Below, piece by piece: positions 37,224 to 46,293 of a stretch of 64,000 nt of DNA (positions within the stretch are counted from its first letter, which is position 1; the number at the start of each line of letters is the position of its first letter). The DNA comes from CBDCYH01 sp965224105 (GTDB lineage Bacteria; Bacteroidota; Rhodothermia; Rhodothermales; JABDKH01). A program made the translations under genes and the position numbers. The notes under the pieces are model-generated. The model worked only from the letters and a program-made list of their open reading frames with translations, was not told the origin of the DNA and searched no databases. The stretch lies in assembly GCA_965224105.1 (NCBI GenBank), contig CBDCYH010000002.1:2154526-2218525 (forward strand), in the 5' to 3' direction.

Positions 37224-37604
37224 GTTGTAAGTCGATTGTCTGTTTGAGTTAGCACCGAAATGCCATCTATATATAAGGCCTGATTTCTGATTGACCGTCT
37301 TGATTGTCTGGATAATGGCACTGTGGCCCGCAGTTTTACGGAATCTTTTGGGGAATACACCAAAACGACGCCCGGTTCACAGTCAATTCATGTTTCTCCT
37401 TCTTTCCGGTGTAGAAAGGTAGGCGCGGTAATTGTCGAACCTGGCCCAAAAGGAGCATAATGGACGCTGTTTCGAGCTATTTGTGAACGAATGGTGAGGT
37501 TCTTAAGGGTGGCGGAAGGCCCGTCGATATTTCTCATCGGCTACACGGATGTTTTTCTGCATCCCCAACCATTTTGTATTCAAAACTAAATTGGAGGCTC
37601 GACA
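37224..37604 (+). other. 381 bp intergenic region upstream of the pilus-like cluster
   Basis: The longest gap without a gene in the window. It must hold the promoter of the first pilin gene. A weak sigma-70-like pair TTGACC/GATAAT lies near 37292–37315. A 9-codon frame (37460–37486, MDAVSSYL) has a good ribosome binding site AAAAGGAG just upstream, and a 33-codon frame at 37491–37592 follows. The pilin's own strong site TTGGAGG is at about 37591–37597. I did not recognise a riboswitch or a clear terminator. Confidence 0.5.
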
Positions 37605-38042
37605 ATGGGTCAGCAACAACTTCTTCTTCTTGTTCTCGGTATCGTAATCGTCGGTCTTGCCGTCGTTGTAGGTATCCAGGCATTCAGCGAAAACCAGAAA
37701 AAAGCAAACGCCGACGCGATGGTAAACGACGCGATCCGCATTGCTTCAGACGCACAGGCTTGGATGCTCAAGCCACAGGCGTTTGGTGGTGGCAGCAACA
37801 GCTGTGCAACTACTTGTGACTGGTCAGGCGCTACTTTCTCACAGCTAGGCTATCCTGTTAACGCTGATGGCGACTACGAAAACCTCAACGGTGTATTCGG
37901 TATCGCTTCTGCAGGTGCTACTGTGACTATCACAGCGACTAGTGAGTCAAATGCTAACCAGGTAACCGTAGTGGTTTCCGGAACTAGCCCAGCTGACATC
38001 ACGACGACAGTTGATACGGACTACGCAGCTGCTGCTCCGTAA
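37605..38042 (+). CDS. Pilin-like major subunit candidate with a two-residue leader
   Basis: 145 residues beginning MGQQQLLLLVLGIVIVGLAV. The first 24 residues are a hydrophobic helix, then an amphipathic helix with NDAIRIASDAQAWM, the shape of the alpha-1 helix of type IV pilins. A glycine at position 2 could be the prepilin-peptidase cut site, leaving a leader of only Met-Gly; the usual Glu5 is replaced by Leu. The C-terminal part is small, Thr/Val-rich and beta-prone, with a CATTC pair that may form a disulfide. A strong TGGAGG site precedes the ATG, and a terminator follows, so it is likely highly expressed. Confidence 0.72.
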   Translation: MGQQQLLLLVLGIVIVGLAVVVGIQAFSENQKKANADAMVNDAIRIASDAQAWMLKPQAFGGGSNSCATTCDWSGATFSQLGYPVNADGDYENLNGVFGIASAGATVTITATSESNANQVTVVVSGTSPADITTTVDTDYAAAAP

Positions 38043-38057
38043 GTCCAACTCTGAATT

Positions 38058-38087
38058 GGAGGGGGGCAGTTTGCCCTCCTCTCTTTT
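38058..38087 (+). terminator. First terminator hairpin after pilin 1
   Basis: Stem GGAGGGGGGCA / TGCCCTCCTCT around a GTT loop, about 11 pairs with G–T wobbles, followed by CTTTTC. It starts 15 bp after the pilin 1 stop. Confidence 0.7.
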
Positions 38088-38102
38088 CACTTTGCAAAGA
38101 TG

Positions 38103-38148
38103 GCGGCTCTTTGGGTGACATTCGCCGCAAAGAGTCGCTTTCTTTTTT
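38103..38148 (+). terminator. Second terminator hairpin between the two pilin genes
   Basis: Stem GCGGCTCTTTG / CAAAGAGTCGC (11 pairs with one wobble) around a 14-base loop, followed by TTTCTTTTTT. It lies 15 bp after the first hairpin and 31 bp before the next ATG, so read-through is needed for the downstream genes unless they have their own promoter. Confidence 0.72.
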
Positions 38149-38178
38149 ACCTCCAGGATCACTGCACGGGATTGAACT

Positions 38179-38589
38179 ATGGGCCAGCAACAACTTCTTC
38201 TATTGGTTTTCGGGATTGTAATTGTGGGCTTTGCGGTTATAGCCGCCTTCGAGGCTGCCGATAAGAAATTGAGACAGCTGTCGGTAGATAACTTGGTTAA
38301 CAGAAACCTGGCGATCGCTTCGGAAGCCATTTTCTGGAAAACAAAAAGGGATCCCTACGCAGGTGGCAATGCCTCCTTCACGGGTCTCGAAACCGATGGC
38401 ATGCAGAAACTCTTCCTAGGTGAATACACCGAGAACGGGTTTTTCAAAATCACACATGTAACTGATGCTACTCTCGAGATTACGGCAATATCAAACAGCT
38501 ATCCTGAAATTGGTGTGCGCACATTTGTCACTCGATATAGCATTGACTCGACCTCAATTTCCTACATCGGCGACATCACAGCCGATTAG
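38179..38589 (+). CDS. Second pilin-like subunit, minor candidate
   Basis: 136 residues beginning MGQQQLLLLVFGIVIVGFAV, nearly identical to pilin 1 over the first 18 residues but different after that. The alpha-1 extension (LSVDNLVNRNLAIASEAIFW) keeps the pilin-like heptad pattern and is followed by YAGGNASF, parallel to FGGGSNSC in pilin 1. The C-terminal domain has no Cys. The same Met-Gly leader and absence of Glu5 apply. Its ribosome binding site is much weaker than that of pilin 1, which suits a minor subunit. It starts 19 bp before the PilC-like gene. Confidence 0.7.
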   Translation: MGQQQLLLLVFGIVIVGFAVIAAFEAADKKLRQLSVDNLVNRNLAIASEAIFWKTKRDPYAGGNASFTGLETDGMQKLFLGEYTENGFFKITHVTDATLEITAISNSYPEIGVRTFVTRYSIDSTSISYIGDITAD

Positions 38590-38607
38590 AGTTTTACCCG
38601 CACCCTC

Positions 38608-39975
38608 ATGGCTGTAAAAGAATACAGGTTCAGCGGGATTGGCCGCAACGGTCAACCTGTGCAAGGGACCGTCTTCGCTCCCAACAAACGTTCAGCGTCG
38701 GGCAAGGTAACAGCACTTGCCGAACAACACGGTTTCACAACCGGAGATCTGCAACAGAGACGGACCTACGTCTACAAGATCAAACACCCGAACGGTAAAG
38801 TAGTCTCCGGCCAGCAGAAAGCTTTTTCTGTTGATGAGGTACAATCGGCGCTCAGAAAAATGGGCCTTGAGGTAATCAAGGTCAATCAGAGATTTTTTGA
38901 CATTCAGAGGAAACCGCCAAGAGCGGACCTGATCATGTTTGTCCGTCTTTCAGCTAACCTGCTGAAAGAAAAGCTTCCGTTTGATGAAGTACTTAACCTA
39001 CTTGTAAACGACGTTTCGTCTTCTTCCTTGCGCCAGGTGATTCGCGACTTGAACGCGGACCTCAAGAGCGGTATGGAAGCGCAACAAGCGTTCATGAAGC
39101 ACCAGCACATGCTGGGTAAGTTTACCGCCTACATGCTGGGTATTGCGTCTCGCTCGGGTAACATGTCCGAGATCTATGAGGCAACCGCCCGGTTCCTCGA
39201 ACGACAAAACGAATTTCGCAAAAACGTCAGGAGCGCGATGGTTACACCAGCCATCACTGTCGTTTTCCTCATGGGTGCCTTCATATGGTATGTCTGGTAC
39301 ATTTTCCCGCAGACTGCTGGCCTGTTCGAGGGATTCAATATCCCTTTGCCGCCCATGACAGCGGCAACTTTGGAATTCTCTCACTGGCTCGACAATAACT
39401 ACGGTTGGGTATTCCTGATCATTTTCCTCCTGGTTGGCGGCTTTATCGCCTTTGCCCGATCTCAGAAAGGAACGTTCTGGTTGCATAAGAACCTGATCCG
39501 GATTCCTGTTATTGGATCGCTATTGCACAAGCTAAACATCGAAATTTTCTGCCGCGTATTCTCTGTCCTTTACTCGGGGAGTGGCGACAACATCAGTGTT
39601 ATCAAGATCGCTGCCGAGGCATGCGGCAACGCTTACATGGAGCACCAGATACGAACAGTAACCGTCCCCATGATGGTTGCCCAAGGTGCAGACCTCGTTC
39701 GATCCATGGAGGCTAGTGGCGTGTTCACACAAATGTCGCTGGCTAGATTTCGCAGTGGTGCCGAGACAGGTAATGTTCGAAACAGCGCCCTGCAAATGGC
39801 AGACTACTACGAAGCGGAGACCACGCTAAAGTTAAAGAGTGCTGTTGAGGGAATCCAAACAATGGTGGCTGTATTTATTACGATCGCTATCTGTTTCCTC
39901 ACCGTTATCTCCTCCGAGATTGCCCTGATCTCACCATCCAGTACTGACATAATGGGAGGTACCACGAACAACTAG
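38608..39975 (+). CDS. PilC/GspF-like inner-membrane platform protein
   Basis: 455 residues. The GspF core has two repeats, each ending in membrane helices: MVTPAITVVFLMGAFIWYVW at about 211, WVFLIIFLLVGGFIAFA near 268, and GIQTMVAVFITIAICFLTV near 414. KEKLPFDEVLNLL and SGSGDNISVIKIAAEACGN are the paired cytoplasmic-repeat motifs. An N-terminal ~110-residue part (SGIGRNGQPVQGTVFAPN, then YVYKIKHPNGKVVSGQQKAF) precedes the core and looks like two copies of a small modified-prepilin-type module. It should anchor the assembly ATPase below the growing pilus. Confidence 0.85.
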   Translation: MAVKEYRFSGIGRNGQPVQGTVFAPNKRSASGKVTALAEQHGFTTGDLQQRRTYVYKIKHPNGKVVSGQQKAFSVDEVQSALRKMGLEVIKVNQRFFDIQRKPPRADLIMFVRLSANLLKEKLPFDEVLNLLVNDVSSSSLRQVIRDLNADLKSGMEAQQAFMKHQHMLGKFTAYMLGIASRSGNMSEIYEATARFLERQNEFRKNVRSAMVTPAITVVFLMGAFIWYVWYIFPQTAGLFEGFNIPLPPMTAATLEFSHWLDNNYGWVFLIIFLLVGGFIAFARSQKGTFWLHKNLIRIPVIGSLLHKLNIEIFCRVFSVLYSGSGDNISVIKIAAEACGNAYMEHQIRTVTVPMMVAQGADLVRSMEASGVFTQMSLARFRSGAETGNVRNSALQMADYYEAETTLKLKSAVEGIQTMVAVFITIAICFLTVISSEIALISPSSTDIMGGTTNN

Positions 39976-40017
39976 ATCAGATTACTCCCGGAACACCTTC
40001 CATCATTCCCCTAACTC

Positions 40018-42855
40018 GTGGATCAAACACAGACATATGGAATAGGCGGCGCCCCCGAAACGGTTTCGCCTACCAACCCAGCAAACGGTTTGCAACCTGA
40101 CGCAAATCTCGAACAGGAAATTCGAGACGAGGTTGTAGTAAACCTCATCTACAAGGGGATGCTTACGGTCGATGACGCCAGGAGGCTTCGTGAAAAACAT
40201 CCAGATTCGAACGAGCTGTGGAGAGAGGCTGCTTACAAAAGCTTCTCCAACCCATCCGCATTCTTTTCGGAAGCGGCGATTCGCGCTGGCTATGAGAGTC
40301 GTTACGTCGGAGAGGACAATCCCACGGACGAAATCATTGAATCCATTCTGGGATTATTTAACAAGGCCCAGATCAAGCAGATGCTAGAGAACGGGATTCT
40401 TCCCGTTGAAATAGAGTCGCAAGGAAGCGATAGCGACTTTACTCTTAGCCTCGTAAGCTTCGATCCGACCCATGCTGCCGTTCAGGGTATCGTGAACCAC
40501 CTTGCCATGCCGTCGCTCTTGGCGTACGCCGATTGGCAGGTGATTCGAGATCGGATCACACGTCTGGGATACAGCCTCGGGCTATCGCCCACGAGCCCCG
40601 ACGATCCGGATTTTGTAAGCGAACTATTAGCACCTGGAAGACAGGCGCTTGCAGACATTCCCGAAGAACCAGCCCCGATGCAGCCGGACAGAGACCCCAT
40701 CTCAAAGCTCGATCTTGCTTTGGAGGAGGCTCTGAATCGCGACAAGGAGATCGCGCTCGGAGGACTAGACTTAATTGGCGAATCGATCAACGAAGAGCAG
40801 GACTCCATTCTCAACATGGCAGACACCTTCTCGGATGACGATTTCGAAATGTTGTTCAAGGACGGAGGCCTCGAACTCAGCCTCGATGACCTCACAGTGG
40901 ACGAGCCAATCGCTCCTGTTGAACCAGAGGTGCCGGAGCTGCCAGAACTTCCGATCGATGAGGTCGAAGAAGAAGTTCAGGACACGACCGAAATAGGGCA
41001 AGACGTTTCAGAAGTTGACGTAGACGTCGCACCAGTACACGCCGATCGGGGAGAACGGGCAGAGCTGCGAACAAGGGACCGAGTCATCCTGATGTTGCAT
41101 CACAAGCATGCAATAAAGACCGAGCAGATCGAGCAGGCCATTGAGCAAAGAAAAGAGCTCGATACGAAAGACGCACTTTGGCGCGTGCTCGCAGAAATCC
41201 CTGGGGTCAATAAGGAGATGATCTATGAAGAGGCAGCTGCCGTCTATGCATTTGGCAGTGCGGACCTCGACAAGGAAGAGCCCGATACAGATTTTGCAAA
41301 GGCTGTGATGGAGTCCATCTCAGAGGAAAACAAAATCAAATTGATGGCTATGAATGTCATACCTCAACGGTATGATGTTGACCCTGCCTCTGGCACATCC
41401 AAGTTGCTCTTTGTAACGCACGATCCAACTCTGCCCGAGCTTCACCGACTGCTACAAAGCTTGCAGCTTGGGCGCTTTGAGCTTCGATACGCGCCGGAAA
41501 AACAGGTTGGTCGTCACCTCCTTGAGATTTTTCCGCAAAAGAACGAGTACCTGGAGCGATTGGGGGATGACCCGCTTGCAACGGACCTCGGCACGAGCTA
41601 CGAGGAAGAAGCTGGTCTAATTGATGAAGAGGCTCTGGAAGCAGAGATAAGTCGATCAACTTTGATCAACCTCTTTGAAGCAACGCTGCTAGAAGCCACG
41701 AGACAAGGTGCTTCAGACATTCACATTTTCCCCAACGCTCAACGCAAGCTCGAGATCATGTTTCGTCTCGATGGCCGGCTGAAGCGCTGGCACACTGAGG
41801 AACGCGTTCACCCGGAAGCATTTCTTGCCGTTGCGAAAGACAAGTCCGGTAACATTGACCGGTTTGAGCGTGACATGGCCCAGGATGGATTCATCCAACG
41901 AAATATAGACGGAGCACTGATTCGATTCAGGGTTTCGGTTCTGCCAATCGCCACCGCAAACGCTGATATCCGCGCCGAGAGTATCGTCATTCGTGTTCTG
42001 GATGATCGTAAAGTTCTAACGGACTTGCGCAAGTTGGGCATGTTGGAGGGAGCGTTGGAGCGTTTCGATCTTGCTATCCGTCAACCGCATGGGATGGTAA
42101 TTCTTACGGGTCCGACGGGTTCTGGTAAGAGTACCACGCTGGTTGCGGCATTGCACCAAGTTGTTACACCCGAGGTTAACGTCCTTACCGTTGAGGATCC
42201 GGTGGAATACATCATTAAAGGTGTACGCCAGATCAAACTCAGCCACAAACTCAATCTCGAGCAGGCGCTTCGGTCGATTCTTCGGCACGACCCCGACATC
42301 GTCATGGTGGGTGAGATGCGTGATAAATCAACCGCTGAGCTCGCGATTAAGCTTGCAAACACCGGTCACCTCACGTTTTCTACTCTGCACACGAACGACG
42401 CGCCGAGCGCAGTAAGTCGTCTCTACAAGATGGGTGTTGAGCCCTTCCTTATTGCGTACGCGATTAACCTTGTCGTCGCCCAGAGACTCATCCGCAACCT
42501 GTGTCCTTCCTGTAAAGAAGTTGACGAAAACAAGGACAAGGTATTGATGAAGCAGCTCGGGTTCACGAAGGAAGAGATCGAGGAAGTCGAGCTTTACAAA
42601 CGTGGTAACGCGAAGAAGTGCAAGACGTGTTCTGGAACAGGGTACAAAGGGCGTCGAGCGATGTGCGAGACTCTTTACTTCTCGCAGGAAATTCAGCACC
42701 TAATCGTCGAGGCCGGAGAAGCAATCGACGAGGATGCAATCCGGGAGCAGGGCAAGTCGGAAGGAATGCTCACGCTTCAGGATTCTGCGCGAGAAATTGT
42801 CAAGATGGGCGAGACGTCCATCGAGGAAATGATCCGCGTTACGTCCACAGAATAG
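40018..42855 (+). CDS. PilB/GspE-like assembly ATPase with tandem N-terminal MshEN-like modules
   Basis: 945 residues from a GTG start, far longer than PilB (~560–580). Residues ~35–200 and ~345–510 both look like MshEN/GspE-N modules; the second has IPQRYDVDPASGTSKLLFV and THDPTLPELHRLLQSL. A very acidic linker (residues ~215–345) separates them. The motor domain has Walker A GPTGSGKST (~698–706), the Asp box VEDPVEYI, Walker B DPDIVMVGEMRD and the His box GHLTFSTLHTND. The zinc tetracysteine CPSC/CKTC is present near residues 827–866. It powers pilin polymerisation. MshEN modules often bind c-di-GMP in relatives. Confidence 0.87.
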   Translation: MDQTQTYGIGGAPETVSPTNPANGLQPDANLEQEIRDEVVVNLIYKGMLTVDDARRLREKHPDSNELWREAAYKSFSNPSAFFSEAAIRAGYESRYVGEDNPTDEIIESILGLFNKAQIKQMLENGILPVEIESQGSDSDFTLSLVSFDPTHAAVQGIVNHLAMPSLLAYADWQVIRDRITRLGYSLGLSPTSPDDPDFVSELLAPGRQALADIPEEPAPMQPDRDPISKLDLALEEALNRDKEIALGGLDLIGESINEEQDSILNMADTFSDDDFEMLFKDGGLELSLDDLTVDEPIAPVEPEVPELPELPIDEVEEEVQDTTEIGQDVSEVDVDVAPVHADRGERAELRTRDRVILMLHHKHAIKTEQIEQAIEQRKELDTKDALWRVLAEIPGVNKEMIYEEAAAVYAFGSADLDKEEPDTDFAKAVMESISEENKIKLMAMNVIPQRYDVDPASGTSKLLFVTHDPTLPELHRLLQSLQLGRFELRYAPEKQVGRHLLEIFPQKNEYLERLGDDPLATDLGTSYEEEAGLIDEEALEAEISRSTLINLFEATLLEATRQGASDIHIFPNAQRKLEIMFRLDGRLKRWHTEERVHPEAFLAVAKDKSGNIDRFERDMAQDGFIQRNIDGALIRFRVSVLPIATANADIRAESIVIRVLDDRKVLTDLRKLGMLEGALERFDLAIRQPHGMVILTGPTGSGKSTTLVAALHQVVTPEVNVLTVEDPVEYIIKGVRQIKLSHKLNLEQALRSILRHDPDIVMVGEMRDKSTAELAIKLANTGHLTFSTLHTNDAPSAVSRLYKMGVEPFLIAYAINLVVAQRLIRNLCPSCKEVDENKDKVLMKQLGFTKEEIEEVELYKRGNAKKCKTCSGTGYKGRRAMCETLYFSQEIQHLIVEAGEAIDEDAIREQGKSEGMLTLQDSAREIVKMGETSIEEMIRVTSTE

Positions 42856-43033
42856 GCTGTGAAGGGCGGGAAAGCCCAAATCGGATTCAACAGTCGCTTT
42901 CTGCTGTTAATCTTGATTCTTCTCGACTTAACGGTTTGACGACAGTCTTAAGCCCCTCAGTCTCAGGTCGATACGACACTAGACACACCAGTTTTTTTCC
43001 GCTCGCGTACCGAAAGGCACGGCGAGAACGCAT

Positions 43034-44392
43034 ATGAGCAATACCTCAATAAAGGATATTCTGGCCAAGCAGGCGCTGGCCGCCGGAAATGGTCAGTCGA
43101 GGCCAAGGCCTAGTATTCCACCCGGTGGACAGTCTGGTCCTCCTCAGAAACCGTCCATTTTGTCCGGGCCGGCGATGGTCGCACCATTACCAGGTTTTTG
43201 TACCCGGATCGCTGAAGCAGTTCCGTACACGCTTCGCGGAGACGACAGGATAAACTACTTGATCGAGGAACTGGACAAGGTGCCAGATGACTCAAAGACT
43301 GAGCTGCGCATTCTGTTTGAAAACTTCCTGCTGCACATGCTGAAGTTGGATGCGTCCGACCTTGACTACGGCGGTCACGCAGCCAAAGGAAGAATCTGGT
43401 TGCGTCGGGATGGCGACAAAGCCCCAGATGCGACTCTCGGTGAATACAAGTTGGATGAGACAAACTTGATGATCCTGAATGTGTTGAGCGCGACACAAAA
43501 AAGGATTCTCCTTGAGGAAAGATCTGTTGACCTGTCCTACATGATCACGATGGAAGATGGATCCAAACGCAGGTTCCGATCAACCATCTATTTCGATTAC
43601 GACCAGCTCGCCCAGAACCTGCGTGCAATCGCCGACGAGATTCGCTCCCTGCAATCTTTGAACTTTCATCCGCTAATTCAGAAAGGGTTAATGTTCAAAC
43701 ATGAGCGGGACGGACTGACGATCGTAACAGGTGTTACAGGTTCAGGTAAGTCGACTACGCTCGACGCGATTATTGATGCCAACAACAAGGACTTCCAGGG
43801 TCACATAGTTGTCATCTCCAAGCCGATTGAGTATTTCCACGAATCGAAAAAGTGCATTGTCCGAAATCGTGAAGTCGGTATCGATACGAAGTCATTCAAG
43901 GCTGGCATCGTTCAATCGTTACGCCAGGATCCGGATATCGTAGTCATTGGAGAGCTTAGAGATCCTGAAACGATTTCCGCCTCGATCGAGATTACTGATT
44001 CTGGGCACAAGGTGTTCTCCACGCTGCACACTTCATCGGCAGTAGAAAGTATTGACCGTGTAATTGGAGAGTATCCCACGAATGAACAGAATAGGATTCG
44101 AAATCGACTAGCGGATGTTCTTCGATGCGTTATCTCGCAGAAGCTTTGTCCGAAGAATGGAGGTGGCCGAGTGCTGGCGAAGGAGGTCTTGTGGATGACG
44201 TCGTCTGCGCGAGCTGCGATTAAGAATGGCAACCTCGGCGAAATTTATCAAATGATGTGGGAAGGTAGAGCAGAAGGTATGACCACGCTGGAGCAGGATT
44301 TGGCAAGACTTCTGAAAGAAAACAAAATTACCCGAGAGACAGCTATGGACTTCGCGAACAACAAGAAGCGAATGAAACAGCTGTTGGGCTAA
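43034..44392 (+). CDS. PilT-like retraction ATPase
   Basis: 452 residues. Walker A GVTGSGKSTT is at about 234–243, with Asp box SKPIEYFHE, Walker B DPDIVVIGELRDPET, and His box GHKVFSTLHTSSA. The C-terminal SARAAIKNGNLGEIYQMM and GMTTLEQDL match the PilT AIRNLIRE and gMqtmdqsl regions. There is no zinc tetracysteine, which separates PilT from PilB. It has a Pro/Gly-rich, disordered N-terminal extension of ~60 residues. The intergenic gap from pilB is 178 bp and contains a short GGGC/GCCC hairpin without a T-run. A retractile pilus or competence-type function is suggested. Confidence 0.88.
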   Translation: MSNTSIKDILAKQALAAGNGQSRPRPSIPPGGQSGPPQKPSILSGPAMVAPLPGFCTRIAEAVPYTLRGDDRINYLIEELDKVPDDSKTELRILFENFLLHMLKLDASDLDYGGHAAKGRIWLRRDGDKAPDATLGEYKLDETNLMILNVLSATQKRILLEERSVDLSYMITMEDGSKRRFRSTIYFDYDQLAQNLRAIADEIRSLQSLNFHPLIQKGLMFKHERDGLTIVTGVTGSGKSTTLDAIIDANNKDFQGHIVVISKPIEYFHESKKCIVRNREVGIDTKSFKAGIVQSLRQDPDIVVIGELRDPETISASIEITDSGHKVFSTLHTSSAVESIDRVIGEYPTNEQNRIRNRLADVLRCVISQKLCPKNGGGRVLAKEVLWMTSSARAAIKNGNLGEIYQMMWEGRAEGMTTLEQDLARLLKENKITRETAMDFANNKKRMKQLLG

Positions 44393-44422
44393 ACAACGAT
44401 TAAATAATCGTCACAATCGATT

Positions 44423-46243
44423 ATGAAAAAGAAGACTTCAAAAGATTACATACTGGGTGTCTCACTTTCGGGTCAGTCCATCGAGGCGGTCCTTGTACAC
44501 GATGCCACTAACGGCCCCGAGGTAATCAGGCATTTTAGTCGGCAAATCAACGCCTCCTACGTCGGTGTGGATTCCTATGCTGATGAAGCTGCACCCGACT
44601 ACGGTGATGATGCCAAATCTGACGATTTTTCCATACAGTTTGGCCCGGCCGAAAGCAACGATGTTTTCCTGCAGGGTGACTTTGGACTTGACAACCTCAA
44701 ACAGGACTCTTCGGGAACTAACGCGCAAGAAGTCACGACATTCGAACGCGAGCTTGAAGCGATATTAGTTGAATGTGAGGAGGCTGGCTATGGTAGCCCG
44801 ATGGTCGCTTTTTGCGCCGAGCCGTCCAGGTTGCTTACATCCGAATTGCACATTGGCGCGACTGCCCTGGAAACTCCTGAGGCAGAACAAGAGACGAAAG
44901 AGAAGGGAAAGATAAAACTCAATCTTCAGCTGTCTAAGAAGCCCAAGCGTGATTCCATGGTTGAGCTTTTGGAGTCACAGCTGGGGGTTCCGATTTCCGA
45001 AGAGCGAACGGCGTTCATTCCGATGACCGAAAGCGAATCGGGATTAAAAAGGTTTGTAGGAGTTACTGTCTCTCCAATGGGACCGATCGAAGCAACCGTT
45101 TCGACCCTCCGCAACTCAAAGTCCAAGATGCCGGCTGTCCGGTTGATGGACAACGAAGTTGCTTTGTTTCTCGGACTCGGCAGATCCGCCCACTATTTAT
45201 CATCAGCAGTAGACAGCGACGGCGAGAGTGCAGCCGGTCAAGTACGAAAAAGCCTGCTCGTTCGTGCAGGTAAAGAAGACACCCTAGTATTCTTTTTCGA
45301 AAACGATCAGCTACTGCATTTTGAGAATCTGCGATCGATAACCTCGTACGACGCACCAGAGACGATTTGCTCACGAGTGCTTCTGCTGCAGGACGAGTAT
45401 GCAATTGGAGATATTCAACATGCACTCCTGTTGAGTGAAGACCGGGAGGATGCGATCCTGGAAAGCTTCCGCATGTTCTTCTCCGACACGAAGGTCGAGT
45501 CTCTGCGCGAATACATTCCTCGTTTCTCCGGTGAAGGAGACTACGAAGAGTCGACGCAAACCATTCTTGCGACTGCCTCGGCATTACGACTCGTTGGGGA
45601 TGACCTATACAAGAGCTCATTCGAGCCCATCAATCACCTGCCTAAACGACTTCTCCGTAAGCAGGTTAAGATGCCGGTTAGCTGGCACGTGTTTGCACTG
45701 TACGGAATTATTTTCGTTTCCGTAATCTTTTGGGTGGGTCGTTTCTTCGCGATGGACAAACAGGTCCGCGAGTATCGCTACAAGATCTCGCAGTATCCGG
45801 AGGAATACACCAATGCCGATCCGGCCGTCCTGCAAGCTCGTGTTGACTCGATCAATTCTGTCACTGAGAGTTACAGGCGTGCACTCCACATCCTTGATTC
45901 GCTGTTGGTAGGAAGTGACAAGTGGAGTCGAACCATGGAAAAAACTTCTTTGGAGGCTGCTGTTGTTCAGGGACTTTGGATTGACAGCTGGCGTCCGCAG
46001 GGCAATATGGTAATGCTGATGGGTAATGCCACAGCGAGAGATCGGATTGTCAAGCTTGCCAGGCGCCTCAACGGTGAAATTGAGTCCGTGACCTTTTCTG
46101 AAATTCGTGATTGGCCGGTTTACTCTTTCAACATGAAGGTCCCGCTGTCGAATGAGTTACCAGAGGCTGCCAAGTATTTGCGTGAGCGAATTCAGGAAGT
46201 CGAAGCGGCCGAAGCCAACGCTCAAACCACTGGTGCACCGTAA
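44423..46243 (+). CDS. PilM-PilN-like fusion protein
   Basis: 606 residues. The N-terminal ~400 residues are cytoplasmic; DYILGVSLSGQSIEAVLVHD resembles the first phosphate loop of actin-like PilM/GspL, interrupted by acidic insertions. A single transmembrane helix (WHVFALYGIIFVSVIFWVG, about residues 422–440) is followed by a coiled coil and a periplasmic GWID-like segment, WIDSWRPQGNMVMLMGNATA, as in PilN. In canonical pilus operons PilM and PilN are separate. The neighbours fit: pilT before and the PilO-like gene after. Confidence 0.75.
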   Translation: MKKKTSKDYILGVSLSGQSIEAVLVHDATNGPEVIRHFSRQINASYVGVDSYADEAAPDYGDDAKSDDFSIQFGPAESNDVFLQGDFGLDNLKQDSSGTNAQEVTTFERELEAILVECEEAGYGSPMVAFCAEPSRLLTSELHIGATALETPEAEQETKEKGKIKLNLQLSKKPKRDSMVELLESQLGVPISEERTAFIPMTESESGLKRFVGVTVSPMGPIEATVSTLRNSKSKMPAVRLMDNEVALFLGLGRSAHYLSSAVDSDGESAAGQVRKSLLVRAGKEDTLVFFFENDQLLHFENLRSITSYDAPETICSRVLLLQDEYAIGDIQHALLLSEDREDAILESFRMFFSDTKVESLREYIPRFSGEGDYEESTQTILATASALRLVGDDLYKSSFEPINHLPKRLLRKQVKMPVSWHVFALYGIIFVSVIFWVGRFFAMDKQVREYRYKISQYPEEYTNADPAVLQARVDSINSVTESYRRALHILDSLLVGSDKWSRTMEKTSLEAAVVQGLWIDSWRPQGNMVMLMGNATARDRIVKLARRLNGEIESVTFSEIRDWPVYSFNMKVPLSNELPEAAKYLRERIQEVEAAEANAQTTGAP

Positions 46244-46293
46244 GGAACGCTACCGCCAAACAATCTGACTCAGTCGAATAAAAGTCAAAGACA

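Noticed and set aside
37261..37320. Long inverted repeat TGCCAT ... ATGGCA
   Set aside because: Arms are only six bases and 48 bases apart, as expected by chance.
37400..37604. Possible c-di-GMP (GEMM) or other riboswitch upstream of the pilin
   Set aside because: Fragments such as CCGGTGTAGAAAGGTAGGCG look suggestive, but the conserved GEMM core and its paired stems could not be laid out.
42856..43033. Terminator in the gap between pilB and pilT
   Set aside because: Only a 4 bp GGGC/GCCC hairpin without a T-run is seen.
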